Position numbers and translations under genes: made by a program. Below, one piece after another: positions 50,636 through 59,932 of a DNA stretch of 64,000 bases. This DNA comes from Desulfobaculum sp044987625. GTDB taxonomy: Bacteria; Desulfobacterota; Desulfovibrionia; Desulfovibrionales; Desulfovibrionaceae. How positions within the stretch are numbered: position 1 is the first letter of the stretch; each line of letters begins with the position of its first letter. Location: contig NZ_JBJDSB010000001.1 of NCBI RefSeq assembly GCF_044987625.1, positions 1,054,001-1,118,000 of the forward strand, in the 5' to 3' direction. The notes beneath the pieces were generated by a model that did not search any database, was not told the DNA's origin, and was given only the letters and a program-made list of their open reading frames with translations.

Positions 50636-51559
50636 ATGCAGATATTACAGTTTTCCAAAGCGCTGGCCGACCTCACCCGGCTCCGGCTCATCCGCATCCT
50701 TATGGAGCATGAGCTGGCCGTGGGCGAGATTGTCGAGGCGCTGGGCCTCAAGCAGTCGCGCATCTCGCGGCACCTGAAAATCCTTGCCTCCGCCGGGCTT
50801 GTCGAATGGCGGCGCGACGGGCAATGGGTCTTCTACCACGCCTCCACGCAGGGCGAAGCTGGCGACTACCTTGCGGCGCTGTCGCCCTTTGTGCACGCCG
50901 AGGCCGACCTTGACGCCGACGCGGCAGCCGCCGCGCGCGTGGTGGCCGCACGCCGCCGCGAAACAGCGCGCTTTTTCGGCTCCATCGCCGAGGAGTGGGA
51001 CCAGATGCGGCGCGACACCCTTGGGGGGCTGGACATCGCCGGGCTGGTCACCAGCCGCATGCACGGGGCGGGCACGGCCCTTGACCTCGGCTGCGGGACG
51101 GGCGGCTTGCTGACGGCCCTGTCCCAGCAGGCGGAGAACGTCATCGGCGTGGACAACTCGCCGGAGATGCTGGACCGCGCGCGGGAGGCCTTTGGCGAAC
51201 AGGCCGGGGCGTCGGGGCGCATTAGCCTGCGCATTGGCGACCTGGAACATCTTCCCGTTGCTGACGGCGAAGCGGATTTTGCGGTAATGTGTCTTTCTCT
51301 GCACCATTTGGCCTCCCCGCGCGAGGGCATTGGCGAGGCCTACCGCGCTCTGCACGGCGGCGGTCGCTTTGTGCTCGCGGACTTTGACAAGCACGAGGTG
51401 GAGGCCATGCGCACCGAGTCCGGCGACAGATGGCTGGGCTTTGCCCCCGGCGATGTCCGGGCATGGCTGGAGAAAGTAGGATTTTCCATCGTCAACGAAG
51501 ACCGGTTCGAACTTCCGTCGGGGCTGCGGCTTCGGGTGTTCGAGGCGGCAAAACACTAA
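50636..51559 (+). CDS. sahR: SahR-like ArsR regulator fused to a SAM-dependent methyltransferase domain
   Basis: 307 residues. Residues 1-80 are an ArsR winged helix (MEHELAVGEIVEALGLKQSRISRHLKILASAGLVEWRRDGQWVFYH) without the metal-binding Cys motif; the rest is a class I methyltransferase fold with LDLGCGTGGLL and LPVADGEADFAVMCLSLHHL. This architecture and its position 19 bp before ahcY match SahR, described in proteobacteria as a regulator of the SAM cycle that responds to S-adenosylhomocysteine. No Shine-Dalgarno is present. Confidence 0.85.
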   Translation: MQILQFSKALADLTRLRLIRILMEHELAVGEIVEALGLKQSRISRHLKILASAGLVEWRRDGQWVFYHASTQGEAGDYLAALSPFVHAEADLDADAAAAARVVAARRRETARFFGSIAEEWDQMRRDTLGGLDIAGLVTSRMHGAGTALDLGCGTGGLLTALSQQAENVIGVDNSPEMLDRAREAFGEQAGASGRISLRIGDLEHLPVADGEADFAVMCLSLHHLASPREGIGEAYRALHGGGRFVLADFDKHEVEAMRTESGDRWLGFAPGDVRAWLEKVGFSIVNEDRFELPSGLRLRVFEAAKH

Positions 51560-51578
51560 TTTCCCGGAGGAAAGAACC

Positions 51579-53006
51579 ATGGCAGACGTACAGCCGCTGG
51601 ACCTGACCCTTCCTTACAAGGTCAAGGACATTGCCGAAGCCGATTTTGGCTACAAGGAAATGCAGCTCTCCGAGCGCGAAGTCCCCGGCCTGATGGCCCT
51701 TATTGAGAAGTACGGCGACGAAAAGCCCCTGAAGGGCCTGAAAGTCACCGGCTCCCTGCACATGACCATCCAGACCGCCATGCTCATCAAGTGCCTGCAT
51801 GCACTGGGCGCGGACATCCGCTGGGCATCGTGCAACATCTTCTCCACGCAGGACCACGCCGCCGCCGCCATTGCCGACTCCGGCATGGCCAAGGTGTTTG
51901 CCTGGAAGGGCGAATCCCTTGAGGAATACTGGTGGTGCACGGAAATGGCCCTCACCTGGCCCGACGGCTCCGGTCCGGACCTCATCGTGGACGACGGCGG
52001 CGACGCCACCCTGCTCATCCATCAGGGCGTGAAGGTCGAAAAGGACCCCTCCATTCTGAAGCAGAAGGTGGACAACAAGGAATTCGCCGTGGTCATGAGC
52101 CGACTGGCCGCCAGCTACGAAGCCACCCCCACCAAGTGGACCGAAATCGCCAAAAAGGTACGCGGCGTCTCCGAGGAGACCACCACCGGCGTGCATCGCC
52201 TCTACCAGATGCAGAAGTCCGGCGAACTGCTGTTCCCGGCCTTTAACGTCAACGACGCCGTGACCAAGTCCAAGTTCGACAACCTCTACGGCTGCCGCGA
52301 GTCCTTGGCCGACGGCATCAAGCGCGCCACCGACATCATGATTGCCGGCAAGGTTGTGGTCGTCATCGGCTACGGCGACGTGGGCAAGGGCTGCGCCCAG
52401 TCCATGCGCGGCTTTGGCGCGCGCGTCATCGTCACCGAAATTGACCCCATCTGCGCGCTGCAGGCCGCCATGGAAGGCTTTGAAGTCACCACCATGGACG
52501 AGGCCGCCGCCATGGGCGACATCTTCGTCACCGCCACGGGCAACTACCACGTCATCCGCGGCGAACACATGGAAAACATGAAGGACGAGGCCATCATCTG
52601 CAACATCGGCCACTTCGATAGCGAAATCGAAATGACCTACCTTGAGGACAACCCGGAGTGCACCCGCACCGTCATCAAGCCGCAGGTGGACAAGTGGACC
52701 ATGAAGTCCGGCAAGAGCGTCATCGTTCTGGCCGAAGGCCGTCTGGTGAACCTTGGCTGCGCTACGGGCCACCCCTCCTTCGTTATGTCCAACAGCTTCA
52801 CCAACCAGGCTCTGGCGCAGATTGACCTCGCCAAGAACGACTACGAGCCGCAGGTCATGGTTCTGCCCAAGCGTCTGGACGAAGAAGTGGCGCGCCTGCA
52901 CCTTGACCGTCTGGGCGTGAAGCTCGACACCCTCACCAAGGAACAGGCCGACTACATCGGCGTTCCCGTGGACGGCCCCTTCAAGGCCGACCACTACCGC
53001 TACTAA
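51579..53006 (+). CDS. ahcY: adenosylhomocysteinase
   Basis: 475 residues. Splits S-adenosylhomocysteine into homocysteine and adenosine, relieving product inhibition of methyltransferases. Features: GSLHMTIQTAMLIKCL, VINDDGGD-like VDDGGDATLL, NAD motif VVVIGYGDVGKGCAQSMRGFGARV, and the C-terminal KADHYRY. CCCGGAGGAAAG precedes ATG. It follows its likely regulator sahR in one transcription unit and is closed by a hairpin at 53052-53084. Confidence 0.97.
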   Translation: MADVQPLDLTLPYKVKDIAEADFGYKEMQLSEREVPGLMALIEKYGDEKPLKGLKVTGSLHMTIQTAMLIKCLHALGADIRWASCNIFSTQDHAAAAIADSGMAKVFAWKGESLEEYWWCTEMALTWPDGSGPDLIVDDGGDATLLIHQGVKVEKDPSILKQKVDNKEFAVVMSRLAASYEATPTKWTEIAKKVRGVSEETTTGVHRLYQMQKSGELLFPAFNVNDAVTKSKFDNLYGCRESLADGIKRATDIMIAGKVVVVIGYGDVGKGCAQSMRGFGARVIVTEIDPICALQAAMEGFEVTTMDEAAAMGDIFVTATGNYHVIRGEHMENMKDEAIICNIGHFDSEIEMTYLEDNPECTRTVIKPQVDKWTMKSGKSVIVLAEGRLVNLGCATGHPSFVMSNSFTNQALAQIDLAKNDYEPQVMVLPKRLDEEVARLHLDRLGVKLDTLTKEQADYIGVPVDGPFKADHYRY

Positions 53007-53051
53007 GCGCGGCCCACGCCCGCTTTTTGGCTTACTGGCTCAAGACCGAAT

Positions 53052-53084
53052 GGGCGCCCCGTCTCCGTTGTGGAGGCGGGGCGC
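53052..53084 (+). terminator. terminator after ahcY
   Basis: GCGCCCCG/CGGGGCGC-type stem (53054-53061 with 53077-53084) with additional inner pairing; TTT directly after and GTTTTT a few bases later. Confidence 0.7.
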
Positions 53085-53233
53085 TTTGCCGTTTTTGGGG
53101 GCGCAGATTCGCAAACGCAGGCGCGCCGGGCACTGACGGGTGGAATCAGGCTTCCAATTCGTGCAAAATACTGGCAAAGGGAAGCCAAACGCGGCCGCCT
53201 CCAAACCTGCCGCGAACAGCCCTGGGAGGGGCC
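53085..53233 (+). other. intergenic region before yitT
   Basis: About 150 bp, no recognised feature except the GGGAGGGG ribosome binding site at 53224-53231. Confidence 0.4.
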
Positions 53234-54085
53234 ATGCGCGACTTCACATACTCCGTACCGTGGAATCTTGCTCTCATCACCATAGGAACGGGCATCTTTG
53301 CCTTTGGCATCAAAGCCATCGCCCTGCCGCACGGGTTTATCTCCGGCGGTATGTCCGGCCTTGGCCTGCTGCTGTATTACCTGACGGACAAGCTCTCGCC
53401 GGGGCAGTGGCTGTTTCTGCTCAACGCCCCCATTTTCCTCTTTGGCTGGTTCGGCGTCAGCCGCCGCTTTTTTCTGTACAGCCTGTATGGGGCGGTGTCC
53501 GTTGTGGTGTTCATGGAGCTGATTCCATGGGTCCTGCCCGTCAACGACCCGTGGCTGGCCGCCATTGCCGCCGGAGCCACCTTCGGCACCGGCCTTGGCA
53601 TCACCTTTCGCTCGCTTGGATCCACGGGCGGCACGGACATCATTGCCGTGGCCATCAATCAGAAGTACAATCTGCGCATAGGCGCGGTAACGTTTGGCTT
53701 CAATCTGGCGCTGTTTGTGGTCAGCATGCTGTTCATGAAGGTGGACCTTGTGCTGTACTCGCTGTCCACGGTGTTCATTGCCGCGCAGATTATGGAGTAC
53801 GTCCTTGGGCTGTTCCATCAGCGCAAGATGGTCTTCATCATCTCGGACAAGACCGAAGAAATCGCCGCCGCCATCATGCGCGACCTGCACCGGGGCGCCA
53901 CCTTCCTCGACGGACGCGGCGCCTACTCCGGCAGGCCCAAGAGCGTGCTGCTGACCGTGGTGTTCAACATCCAGCTCAAGCGGCTGGAACAAGCCATCTA
54001 CGCCATTGACCCGGACGCCTTCACCATTGTGGAAAGCCCCATGAACGTCATTGGCCGCAAATTCTCCAGACGGAAGGTCTATTAA
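53234..54085 (+). CDS. YitT family membrane protein (DUF161/DUF2179)
   Basis: 283 residues. About five to six membrane helices at the N terminus, with the family pattern GIFAFGIKAIALPHGFISGGMSGLGLLL and FRSLGSTGGTDIIAVAINQKYNL, then a cytoplasmic C-terminal DUF2179 domain. Transported substrate, if any, is unknown. It sits directly ahead of the SAM hydroxide adenosyltransferase gene (1-bp gap), so the two are coupled. Confidence 0.87.
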   Translation: MRDFTYSVPWNLALITIGTGIFAFGIKAIALPHGFISGGMSGLGLLLYYLTDKLSPGQWLFLLNAPIFLFGWFGVSRRFFLYSLYGAVSVVVFMELIPWVLPVNDPWLAAIAAGATFGTGLGITFRSLGSTGGTDIIAVAINQKYNLRIGAVTFGFNLALFVVSMLFMKVDLVLYSLSTVFIAAQIMEYVLGLFHQRKMVFIISDKTEEIAAAIMRDLHRGATFLDGRGAYSGRPKSVLLTVVFNIQLKRLEQAIYAIDPDAFTIVESPMNVIGRKFSRRKVY

Positions 54086-54086
54086 C

Positions 54087-54914
54087 ATGACCGCGAGGAC
54101 ACCCGCCCCCATCGCCCTGCTGACGGACTTTGGCCTTGGCGACCCCTACGTCGCCCAGATGAAAGGCCGCATTCTGTCCCTTGTGCCGGACGCCCGCATC
54201 GTGGACATCAGCCACGGGGTGGAGCCGTTCAATCTGGCGCAGGGAGGATTCTTCCTCAACGCCAGCAGGCGGCACTTTCCCGAAGGGACGGTGTTCGCCG
54301 CCGTGGTGGACCCGGGGGTTGGCACCACGCGGGGGATTGTTCTCCTTGAAAAGGACGGACAATCCATCATCGCCCCGGACAACGGCCTTGCCAGCCTTGT
54401 GCTTGGCAGTGGCGGTCCTGTACGCGTGTTTGACCTGTCCGTGCACATGCACTCCCCGCGCACCGTCAGCGCCACCTTCCACGGGCGCGACGTCTTCGCC
54501 CCCCTTGCCGCACAATTGGCGCAAGGAGCGGAGGCGGAATCCCTCGGCCCGGAGATGGCCCCCGAAGACCTTGTCACGCTGGACTGGGCGAGACCCCGCC
54601 TTGAGGACGACAACGCCGCCGTCACCGCCACGGTCCTGCACGTGGACCGCTTCGGCAACTGCATCCTGAACCTGCCGGCCCGCGAATGGCTGGACCGCCT
54701 GTGCCACTGGGAAGGGCTTGCCCTGTCCGCCAAGGGCCGCACGGGCGCCGTCACCTGCTGCCGCACTTACGCGGACCTCCCCCTTGGCAGCATGGGCCTG
54801 CTTGAAGGCAGTCAGGGCTACCTTGAACTGTCCATGAATCAGGCCTCCGCCGCCCGTCTTTTGGCCGCCACATGCGGCACCACCATAACCCTCGCCGCCG
54901 CGCAAAGGCTGTAA
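54087..54914 (+). CDS. SAM hydroxide adenosyltransferase (DUF62 family)
   Basis: 275 residues. Family members hydrolyse S-adenosylmethionine to adenosine and methionine. Signature sequences: ALLTDFGLGDPYVAQMKG at the N terminus, AVVDPGVGTTRG, and APDNGLASLV. It is encoded in an operon with yitT and cobS, and close to ahcY, which places a SAM-consuming enzyme next to SAH turnover genes. Physiological reason for SAM hydrolysis is not established. Confidence 0.88.
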   Translation: MTARTPAPIALLTDFGLGDPYVAQMKGRILSLVPDARIVDISHGVEPFNLAQGGFFLNASRRHFPEGTVFAAVVDPGVGTTRGIVLLEKDGQSIIAPDNGLASLVLGSGGPVRVFDLSVHMHSPRTVSATFHGRDVFAPLAAQLAQGAEAESLGPEMAPEDLVTLDWARPRLEDDNAAVTATVLHVDRFGNCILNLPAREWLDRLCHWEGLALSAKGRTGAVTCCRTYADLPLGSMGLLEGSQGYLELSMNQASAARLLAATCGTTITLAAAQRL

Positions 54915-55684
54915 TGCTCTTTTTCACCTCGTTTCTCGCATCCCTCAGCTTCATGACCCGCCTCGGCCCCGCCCGCATCTATGACGACAAAACCGTTGCC
55001 GCCACCATTGGGTGGTTTCCCGTTGTGGGGCTGATTATTGGCACCATTGTCACCCTGCCCTTTGCCCTTGGCGTCCTTGGCGGACAGCCGTGGGTGCAGG
55101 CGTGGCTGGTGGTTGGCGGCTCCCTGACCCTGACCCGCGCCCTGCACTGGGACGGCTGGGCCGACCTCTTTGACGGCTGGGGCAGCGGCGCGCGCGGCGA
55201 ACGCTTCTGGACCATCGTCAAGGACAGCCGCAACGGCGCCTTTGGCGTGCTTGCCATGGTCATGGGCATTGCGGGACAAATCATTCTGTTGCATCAGGCG
55301 CTGGCCGCGCAGGCGTATGGCGTGGTGGTGTTTGCCTTCATCATGGGCCGCACCGTCTCCGTATGCACGGCCTACACCGGCCGCCACCTCACCCGCGACG
55401 GACAGGGGCGGCTGTTTCTGAGCGGCGCAACCACGCCCATTGTGCTCCTCGTCATCATCCAGACGCTGTGTGCCGCGCTGTTCGTTCAGCCCCTTATCTT
55501 CCTGCTTCCCACCGCCCTGCTGGCCGGACTGGGCATTATGGAAATGGCCCTGCTGGCCCGCACCCACGGCGGCATGAACGGCGACTTTTTGGGCGCGGCC
55601 GTCATCTGGGGCGAAATCTCCACCCTGCTGGGCTGGTGCATCGCCATGAACCTGACGCGCAACCTGCTGCCGCTGTTCTACTAG
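54914..55684 (+). CDS. cobS: adenosylcobinamide-GDP ribazoletransferase (cobalamin synthase)
   Basis: 256 residues, multispanning membrane enzyme that joins adenosyl-GDP-cobinamide and alpha-ribazole in the last steps of cobalamin synthesis. Conserved acidic motif WDGWADLFDGWGSG and the later KDSRNGAFGVLAMVM are present, with several membrane helices. Its start overlaps the preceding stop (TAATG). No cobalamin riboswitch is visible upstream. Confidence 0.92.
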   Translation: MLFFTSFLASLSFMTRLGPARIYDDKTVAATIGWFPVVGLIIGTIVTLPFALGVLGGQPWVQAWLVVGGSLTLTRALHWDGWADLFDGWGSGARGERFWTIVKDSRNGAFGVLAMVMGIAGQIILLHQALAAQAYGVVVFAFIMGRTVSVCTAYTGRHLTRDGQGRLFLSGATTPIVLLVIIQTLCAALFVQPLIFLLPTALLAGLGIMEMALLARTHGGMNGDFLGAAVIWGEISTLLGWCIAMNLTRNLLPLFY

Positions 55685-55776
55685 CTGGCCGCGCGGCCGC
55701 CCAAGCCCACCACGGAGCGAGGGCCACCGCGCACCGCGCCGCCACCTCAGCGGCGCACGCCACCTCACAACACAAA

Positions 55777-55809
55777 GCGCCCCCGTCCGGAATCTCCGGG
55801 CGGGGGCGC
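55777..55809. terminator. bidirectional terminator-like hairpin between cobS and AOR
   Basis: GCGCCCCCG (55777-55785) with CGGGGGCGC (55801-55809), plus inner CCGG/CCGG pairing; short T runs only. Confidence 0.65.
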
Positions 55810-55838
55810 TGTCGTACTGCGCGGGAATTGGACTGACC

Positions 55839-57563
55839 TTAGAAGGTCTTGGCGGCCTGCAGGTCCTCTTCGGAGTAGTCCCACGTCACGTTGTGGGGCG
55901 GCAGGGCCTCCTTGAACCAGCGGGGGAGCTGGTCGTCGTGCTTGGTAAAGCCGGCGTCGGCGTTGAAGGAGTGCTCGTCCTTCAGGGTCTGCACGCCAAG
56001 GGCGAGGGCGTCGTCCGGAGTGATGTTGCCGCCGTAGCGGGCGTTGAGCAGGTCGCACAGCACCTGCATGGCGTCCGGGGTATCCAGCACGGCAAAGGCC
56101 ACGAACAGGCACATGCCGGTGGAGTCGATGGACGCGGTGGCGACCTGAAGGTTCTTGGACAGCTCAACGTTGCCGTCGTCCTTCATGCCGTCCACATCGC
56201 CGCCCACCTTGAGGACGTTCTGGCACACGGCGTAGCCGGCGGTATGGTCGCCGCCCATGGGGTTGGTGGCGTAGGTGACGCCAACACCCTTGACCGCGCG
56301 GGGGTCATAGGCAGGCAGGGCCTGATTTTTGACGGTGGGCACGCGGTCCACGCCAAAGGCGGCGGCGGTGGAGCCCGTACCGTTGCCAATGATGCGGCCC
56401 AGCGGGTCGTCGGTGCCGACCTTTTCCAGCAGGGCCTTGGCGGCGGGGCCATCGCCCCACTCGATAAGGCCGCCTTCCATGGCCATGGTCACGGCGTTGG
56501 CCATCTCGATGGTGTCGATGCCCTTTTCGTCGCAAACGCGGTCCATTTCGGCGATGAGGTCGATATCGTGCACAAGGCCGTTGGGACCGAAGCCCCACAG
56601 GGTCTCGTACTCAAACCCGGAGGTGACGTATTCGCCATTTTCATCAACGTAGCGCTGGGAGCACTGCATCACGCAGCCGGGGTGACAGCCTTCGTGCACC
56701 TTGCCGCCGCGCTTTTCGATGAGTTCGGACATCTTTTCGCCAGACACATCGGCGGCGTGCTCGTACTGGCCGCTGCGGAAGTTCTTGGTGGGCAGTGCGC
56801 CAGCTTCGTTGATGATGTTCACGAGGATGGCGGTGCCGAATCCGGCAAGGCCCTGACCGGTGACCGGGTGGGTCTTGAGGATTTCGGTCCAGCGCTTGTT
56901 GGCGGCCTTGAAGGCGTCCTTGTCGGCGTATTCAATGCCCTTGGCGCCGGAGTTGTCCACGGCGATGCAGCGCACGCGCTTGGAGCCCATCACAGCGCCC
57001 ATGCCGCCACGTCCAGCGGAGCGTGCGGGGTTGCCGAAGGGGTCAGTAAACTGGATGGTGGACGCCTGCAGGCACTGCTCGCCGGCGGTACCGATGAGGG
57101 CCACGGTGGCTTTGCCGCCAAAGGCTTCGTCCAGCACCTTCTGGTACTCGTAGTTGTCCTTGCCTTCACGGTCGGGGGCGTCGGAGAATTCCACGCCGTC
57201 CTTGGTGATGCGGATGGCGGTGAAGGGCGCGTCCTTTTCGGGCTTGTCCTCCAGCACAACAGCGGCAAGGCCCAGCTTGGCCAGCTTCTGGGACAGCATG
57301 CCGCCGGAGTTGGACTCCTTGATGGAGCCTGTCAGCGGGGACTTGGCGCCAACGGAAATGCGGCCGGAGTTGGCGGCCATGGTGCCGGACAGCAGTCCGG
57401 GGGCAAAAATGAGCTTGTTGTCGGCGGAGAGGGCGTGAGCGTCGGCTGGAACCTCTTTACGCACAATGCGGGACGTAAGGGCGCGGCCTCCAAGGCCTGC
57501 ATATTCCCCCATATCCTCATACTTGTACGTACGCTCGCGAGTGTTGATACGCAAAATTTTCAT
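55839..57563 (-). CDS. aor: tungsten-dependent aldehyde:ferredoxin oxidoreductase
   Basis: 574 residues. Oxidises aldehydes to acids with a tungsten bis-pterin cofactor and one [4Fe-4S] cluster. N-terminal domain with GRALTSRIV and NSGRISVGAKSPLTG; the pterin-binding region RSAGRGGMGAVMGSKRV; cluster Cys in CHPGCVMQC with a fourth Cys in STGMCLF near the C terminus. TGGAGGAAAGC precedes ATG. A possible minus-strand -35 TTGACA lies at 57647-57652. It is divergent from an unknown gene and the cofactor genes. Confidence 0.93.
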   Translation of the reverse strand: MKILRINTRERTYKYEDMGEYAGLGGRALTSRIVRKEVPADAHALSADNKLIFAPGLLSGTMAANSGRISVGAKSPLTGSIKESNSGGMLSQKLAKLGLAAVVLEDKPEKDAPFTAIRITKDGVEFSDAPDREGKDNYEYQKVLDEAFGGKATVALIGTAGEQCLQASTIQFTDPFGNPARSAGRGGMGAVMGSKRVRCIAVDNSGAKGIEYADKDAFKAANKRWTEILKTHPVTGQGLAGFGTAILVNIINEAGALPTKNFRSGQYEHAADVSGEKMSELIEKRGGKVHEGCHPGCVMQCSQRYVDENGEYVTSGFEYETLWGFGPNGLVHDIDLIAEMDRVCDEKGIDTIEMANAVTMAMEGGLIEWGDGPAAKALLEKVGTDDPLGRIIGNGTGSTAAAFGVDRVPTVKNQALPAYDPRAVKGVGVTYATNPMGGDHTAGYAVCQNVLKVGGDVDGMKDDGNVELSKNLQVATASIDSTGMCLFVAFAVLDTPDAMQVLCDLLNARYGGNITPDDALALGVQTLKDEHSFNADAGFTKHDDQLPRWFKEALPPHNVTWDYSEEDLQAAKTF

Positions 57564-57776
57564 CGTGCTTTCCTCCAGTTTGCAGCTCGATAAACTGTTG
57601 CTTCAATGCTTCAAACTTCATATCGTCTATGACCAACTGAATACATTGTCAAAATCATAGAAAACTGCATTGTTGTTACATACAGTTCCTGCAAGATAGT
57701 TTATTCTGCTCTACGGATTGAAGCGCCACAGGATAACCAAGACAAACCAATCCCAACAGAAGCGCGGAGGAAAATT

Positions 57777-58409
57777 TTGCAATCCGTTCCAAAGATTTCA
57801 CCCCAGCCCGGTTCCGGTGATATTTCCGGGGAAATAGCCGTCCGCCTCGCGCCGGGGCACGCGGCGTCCCTGCACCTCCTCCTGCAAGAGGGCGTGGACA
57901 TCGCCCTGCCACAGCCCATGACGGTCCGCGACCTGCTGACGCAGCACCTGCACATCCCCGCAGACTACGTGGACCGCGACATCAGCACCGTATTCCTCGA
58001 AGGCCACCCTGTGGATGATATCGACACAGCCGAGATTGCCGCTGGCAGCACGCTTGCCCTTTCCGGGTCGCTTCCGGGCATCTGCGGCATCACCATGCGC
58101 CGCCACAGCCCCATTGCGCGCATGCGCTCAGGCATTGCCCTGCAGGATGGCGCGGCGGCTGAAGGCGGCGCCGGAACCATCCGCCTGCGCGCCTTCAACT
58201 TCATCGCCAAGGGCGTGGCCGCGCCGGTCTTTGCCGCCGGGGTCCAGCTCACCGCGAGCCGCGCGCACGAGGCCCTTGCGTCCGTCCTTACGGCGCCGGA
58301 CGCCGTCCACAGCGCCACCGCAGAGGGATCGCCCATCGCACCTGCCGCCCTTGAAGAGCACCTGCGCCAATACCCGGACGCCATCATCCATCTGACCGTT
58401 TCGGCCTGA
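57777..58409 (+). CDS. unrecognised protein divergent from AOR
   Basis: 210 residues from a TTG start placed 7 nt behind GCGGAGG; no ATG fits. I do not recognise the family. Residues about 20-105 suggest a mainly beta region (AVRLAPGHAASLHLLLQEGVD, TVFLEGHPVDDIDTAEIAAGSTLALSG) that loosely recalls beta-grasp/MoaD-like strands, but it lacks a terminal GlyGly. No signal peptide or Cys cluster. Lying between the tungsten enzyme and moeA, it may assist the AOR or its cofactor; this is inference. Confidence 0.65.
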   Translation: MQSVPKISPQPGSGDISGEIAVRLAPGHAASLHLLLQEGVDIALPQPMTVRDLLTQHLHIPADYVDRDISTVFLEGHPVDDIDTAEIAAGSTLALSGSLPGICGITMRRHSPIARMRSGIALQDGAAAEGGAGTIRLRAFNFIAKGVAAPVFAAGVQLTASRAHEALASVLTAPDAVHSATAEGSPIAPAALEEHLRQYPDAIIHLTVSA

Positions 58410-58594
58410 GTCATGCCACTTTTCTCCGCATAACGCCGCCCACGCACAGCGCGGGCGCAGGAGGCATGCGCCACCGCGCCCAGCGACCGCGCCCCGCCAC
58501 AACGACGGACATGGGGCATTTGCAATTGCCTTGTGTTGCGGTATTGCAGACCTATCAAATCGTTCAATTTTCTCGTCACGTGTTCGGAGGCGAA

Positions 58595-59839
58595 GTGCAA
58601 AAAGGTTTCTTTCAAGTCGTCAGCCCGGAAACATTCATCAGCCTGCTCAAGGATTTTCCCGCCCTCGCGCAGACATCCGTCCCCCTGCATGACGCGGCGG
58701 GGCGCGTTCTTGCCAGCGACGTCACCGCCGCCGAAGACCTGCCCATGGTCAACCGCTCATGCATGGACGGCTACGCCGTCAACGCGCGCGACGCCTTTGG
58801 GGCAAGCGAATCCAACCCGGCCTATCTGGAATGCCGGGGCAGTCTGTCCATCGATGAACAGCCCTCAGCCCCCCTGTCCCGCGGGGACTGTGTGGGCATT
58901 GTCACCGGCGGCACCCTGCCCGAAGGGGCGGACGCCGTGGTAATGGTGGAACACACCCAGGAGCTTGGCGCGGGCACCATTGAATTCCGCAAATCCGTCG
59001 CCCCCGGCGACAACGTTATGCAGCGCGGCGAGGATGCCCGAGCAGGACAGCCCGCCCTCACCGCAGGCACCCCCCTGCGCCCACAGGAGGTCGGCCTGTT
59101 GGCCGCCCTTGGCGTCAGCGAGGTGCCGGTGCGAAAGCGCCCGCGCGTAGGCCTTATCTCCACCGGAGACGAACTTATCCCGGTGGCGGACACGCCGCGT
59201 CCGGGACAAATCCGCGATGTGAACAGCTACGCCCTCGGCGCGCTGGTGCGCACCGCAGGCGGCGTGCCCACGCTGTACGGTCTGGTGCGCGATGACGAGG
59301 CCAGCCTTGCCGCTGCCATCAAAAAAGGCGTAGAGGACAATGATGTGGTGCTCATCTCCGGCGGCAGTTCCATAGGCGTGCGCGACCTCACCCAGGCCGC
59401 CATTGAGGAATTGCCCGACGCGCAGGTGCTGGCCCACGGCGTTGCCGTCAGCCCCGGCAAGCCCACCATTTTGGCCCGTGCTGGAAGCACCGCCGTGTGG
59501 GGACTGCCCGGACAGGTCACCTCCGCGCAGGTCGTGATGCACGTCTTCGGCCTGCCCTTTTTGCGCCACATCGCCGGGGACAAAGGCGCCTTTGCCCCGC
59601 GCCGCCGCAGCGTGCGCCGCGCCACCCTCGGGCGCAACATCGCCTCCAAGCAGGGGCGCGAGGACTACGTCCGGGTCCGGCTGGAAACCCGCGAGGACGG
59701 CGCCTGCACTGCCATACCCGTCCTTGGCAAATCCGGCCTGCTGCGCACCATGCTCCGCGCCGACGGGCTGGTCCGCATCCCCGCGGATACGGAAGGCCTC
59801 TTTGAGGGCCACCCCGTGGACGTGTGGCTGCTCAACTAG
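58595..59839 (+). CDS. moeA: molybdopterin molybdenumtransferase MoeA
   Basis: 414 residues from GTG 58595, which follows TCGGAGGCGAA; the upstream in-frame ATG at 58466 gives an implausible low-complexity extension. Inserts molybdate or tungstate into molybdopterin-AMP. Motifs: NRSCMDGYAV, GGTLPEGADAVVMVEHT, LISTGDEL, and SGGSSIGVRDLT in the MogA-like domain, and SPGKPTILA. A second MoeA-type gene follows; with AOR nearby, at least one copy may be tungsten-specific. Confidence 0.93.
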   Translation: MQKGFFQVVSPETFISLLKDFPALAQTSVPLHDAAGRVLASDVTAAEDLPMVNRSCMDGYAVNARDAFGASESNPAYLECRGSLSIDEQPSAPLSRGDCVGIVTGGTLPEGADAVVMVEHTQELGAGTIEFRKSVAPGDNVMQRGEDARAGQPALTAGTPLRPQEVGLLAALGVSEVPVRKRPRVGLISTGDELIPVADTPRPGQIRDVNSYALGALVRTAGGVPTLYGLVRDDEASLAAAIKKGVEDNDVVLISGGSSIGVRDLTQAAIEELPDAQVLAHGVAVSPGKPTILARAGSTAVWGLPGQVTSAQVVMHVFGLPFLRHIAGDKGAFAPRRRSVRRATLGRNIASKQGREDYVRVRLETREDGACTAIPVLGKSGLLRTMLRADGLVRIPADTEGLFEGHPVDVWLLN

Positions 59840-59932
59840 CGGCAGACAAGCACAGCCCCACACAGCACAGCAACGGCAGGCCCGCGCCACAGCGCATGAA
59901 CAGCCAAAGCACCGCACACAGCGAAGGCACCC

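Noticed and set aside
53027..53233. Upstream extension of YitT
   Set aside because: Runs through the ahcY terminator; the ATG at 53234 has GGGAGGGG and gives the normal N terminus.
54872..54913. Upstream extension of CobS
   Set aside because: It lies within the preceding gene; the overlapping TAATG start is typical of coupled translation.
58466..58594. N-terminal extension of MoeA
   Set aside because: Basic low-complexity sequence over a likely promoter region; GTG 58595 has a well-placed GGAGG.
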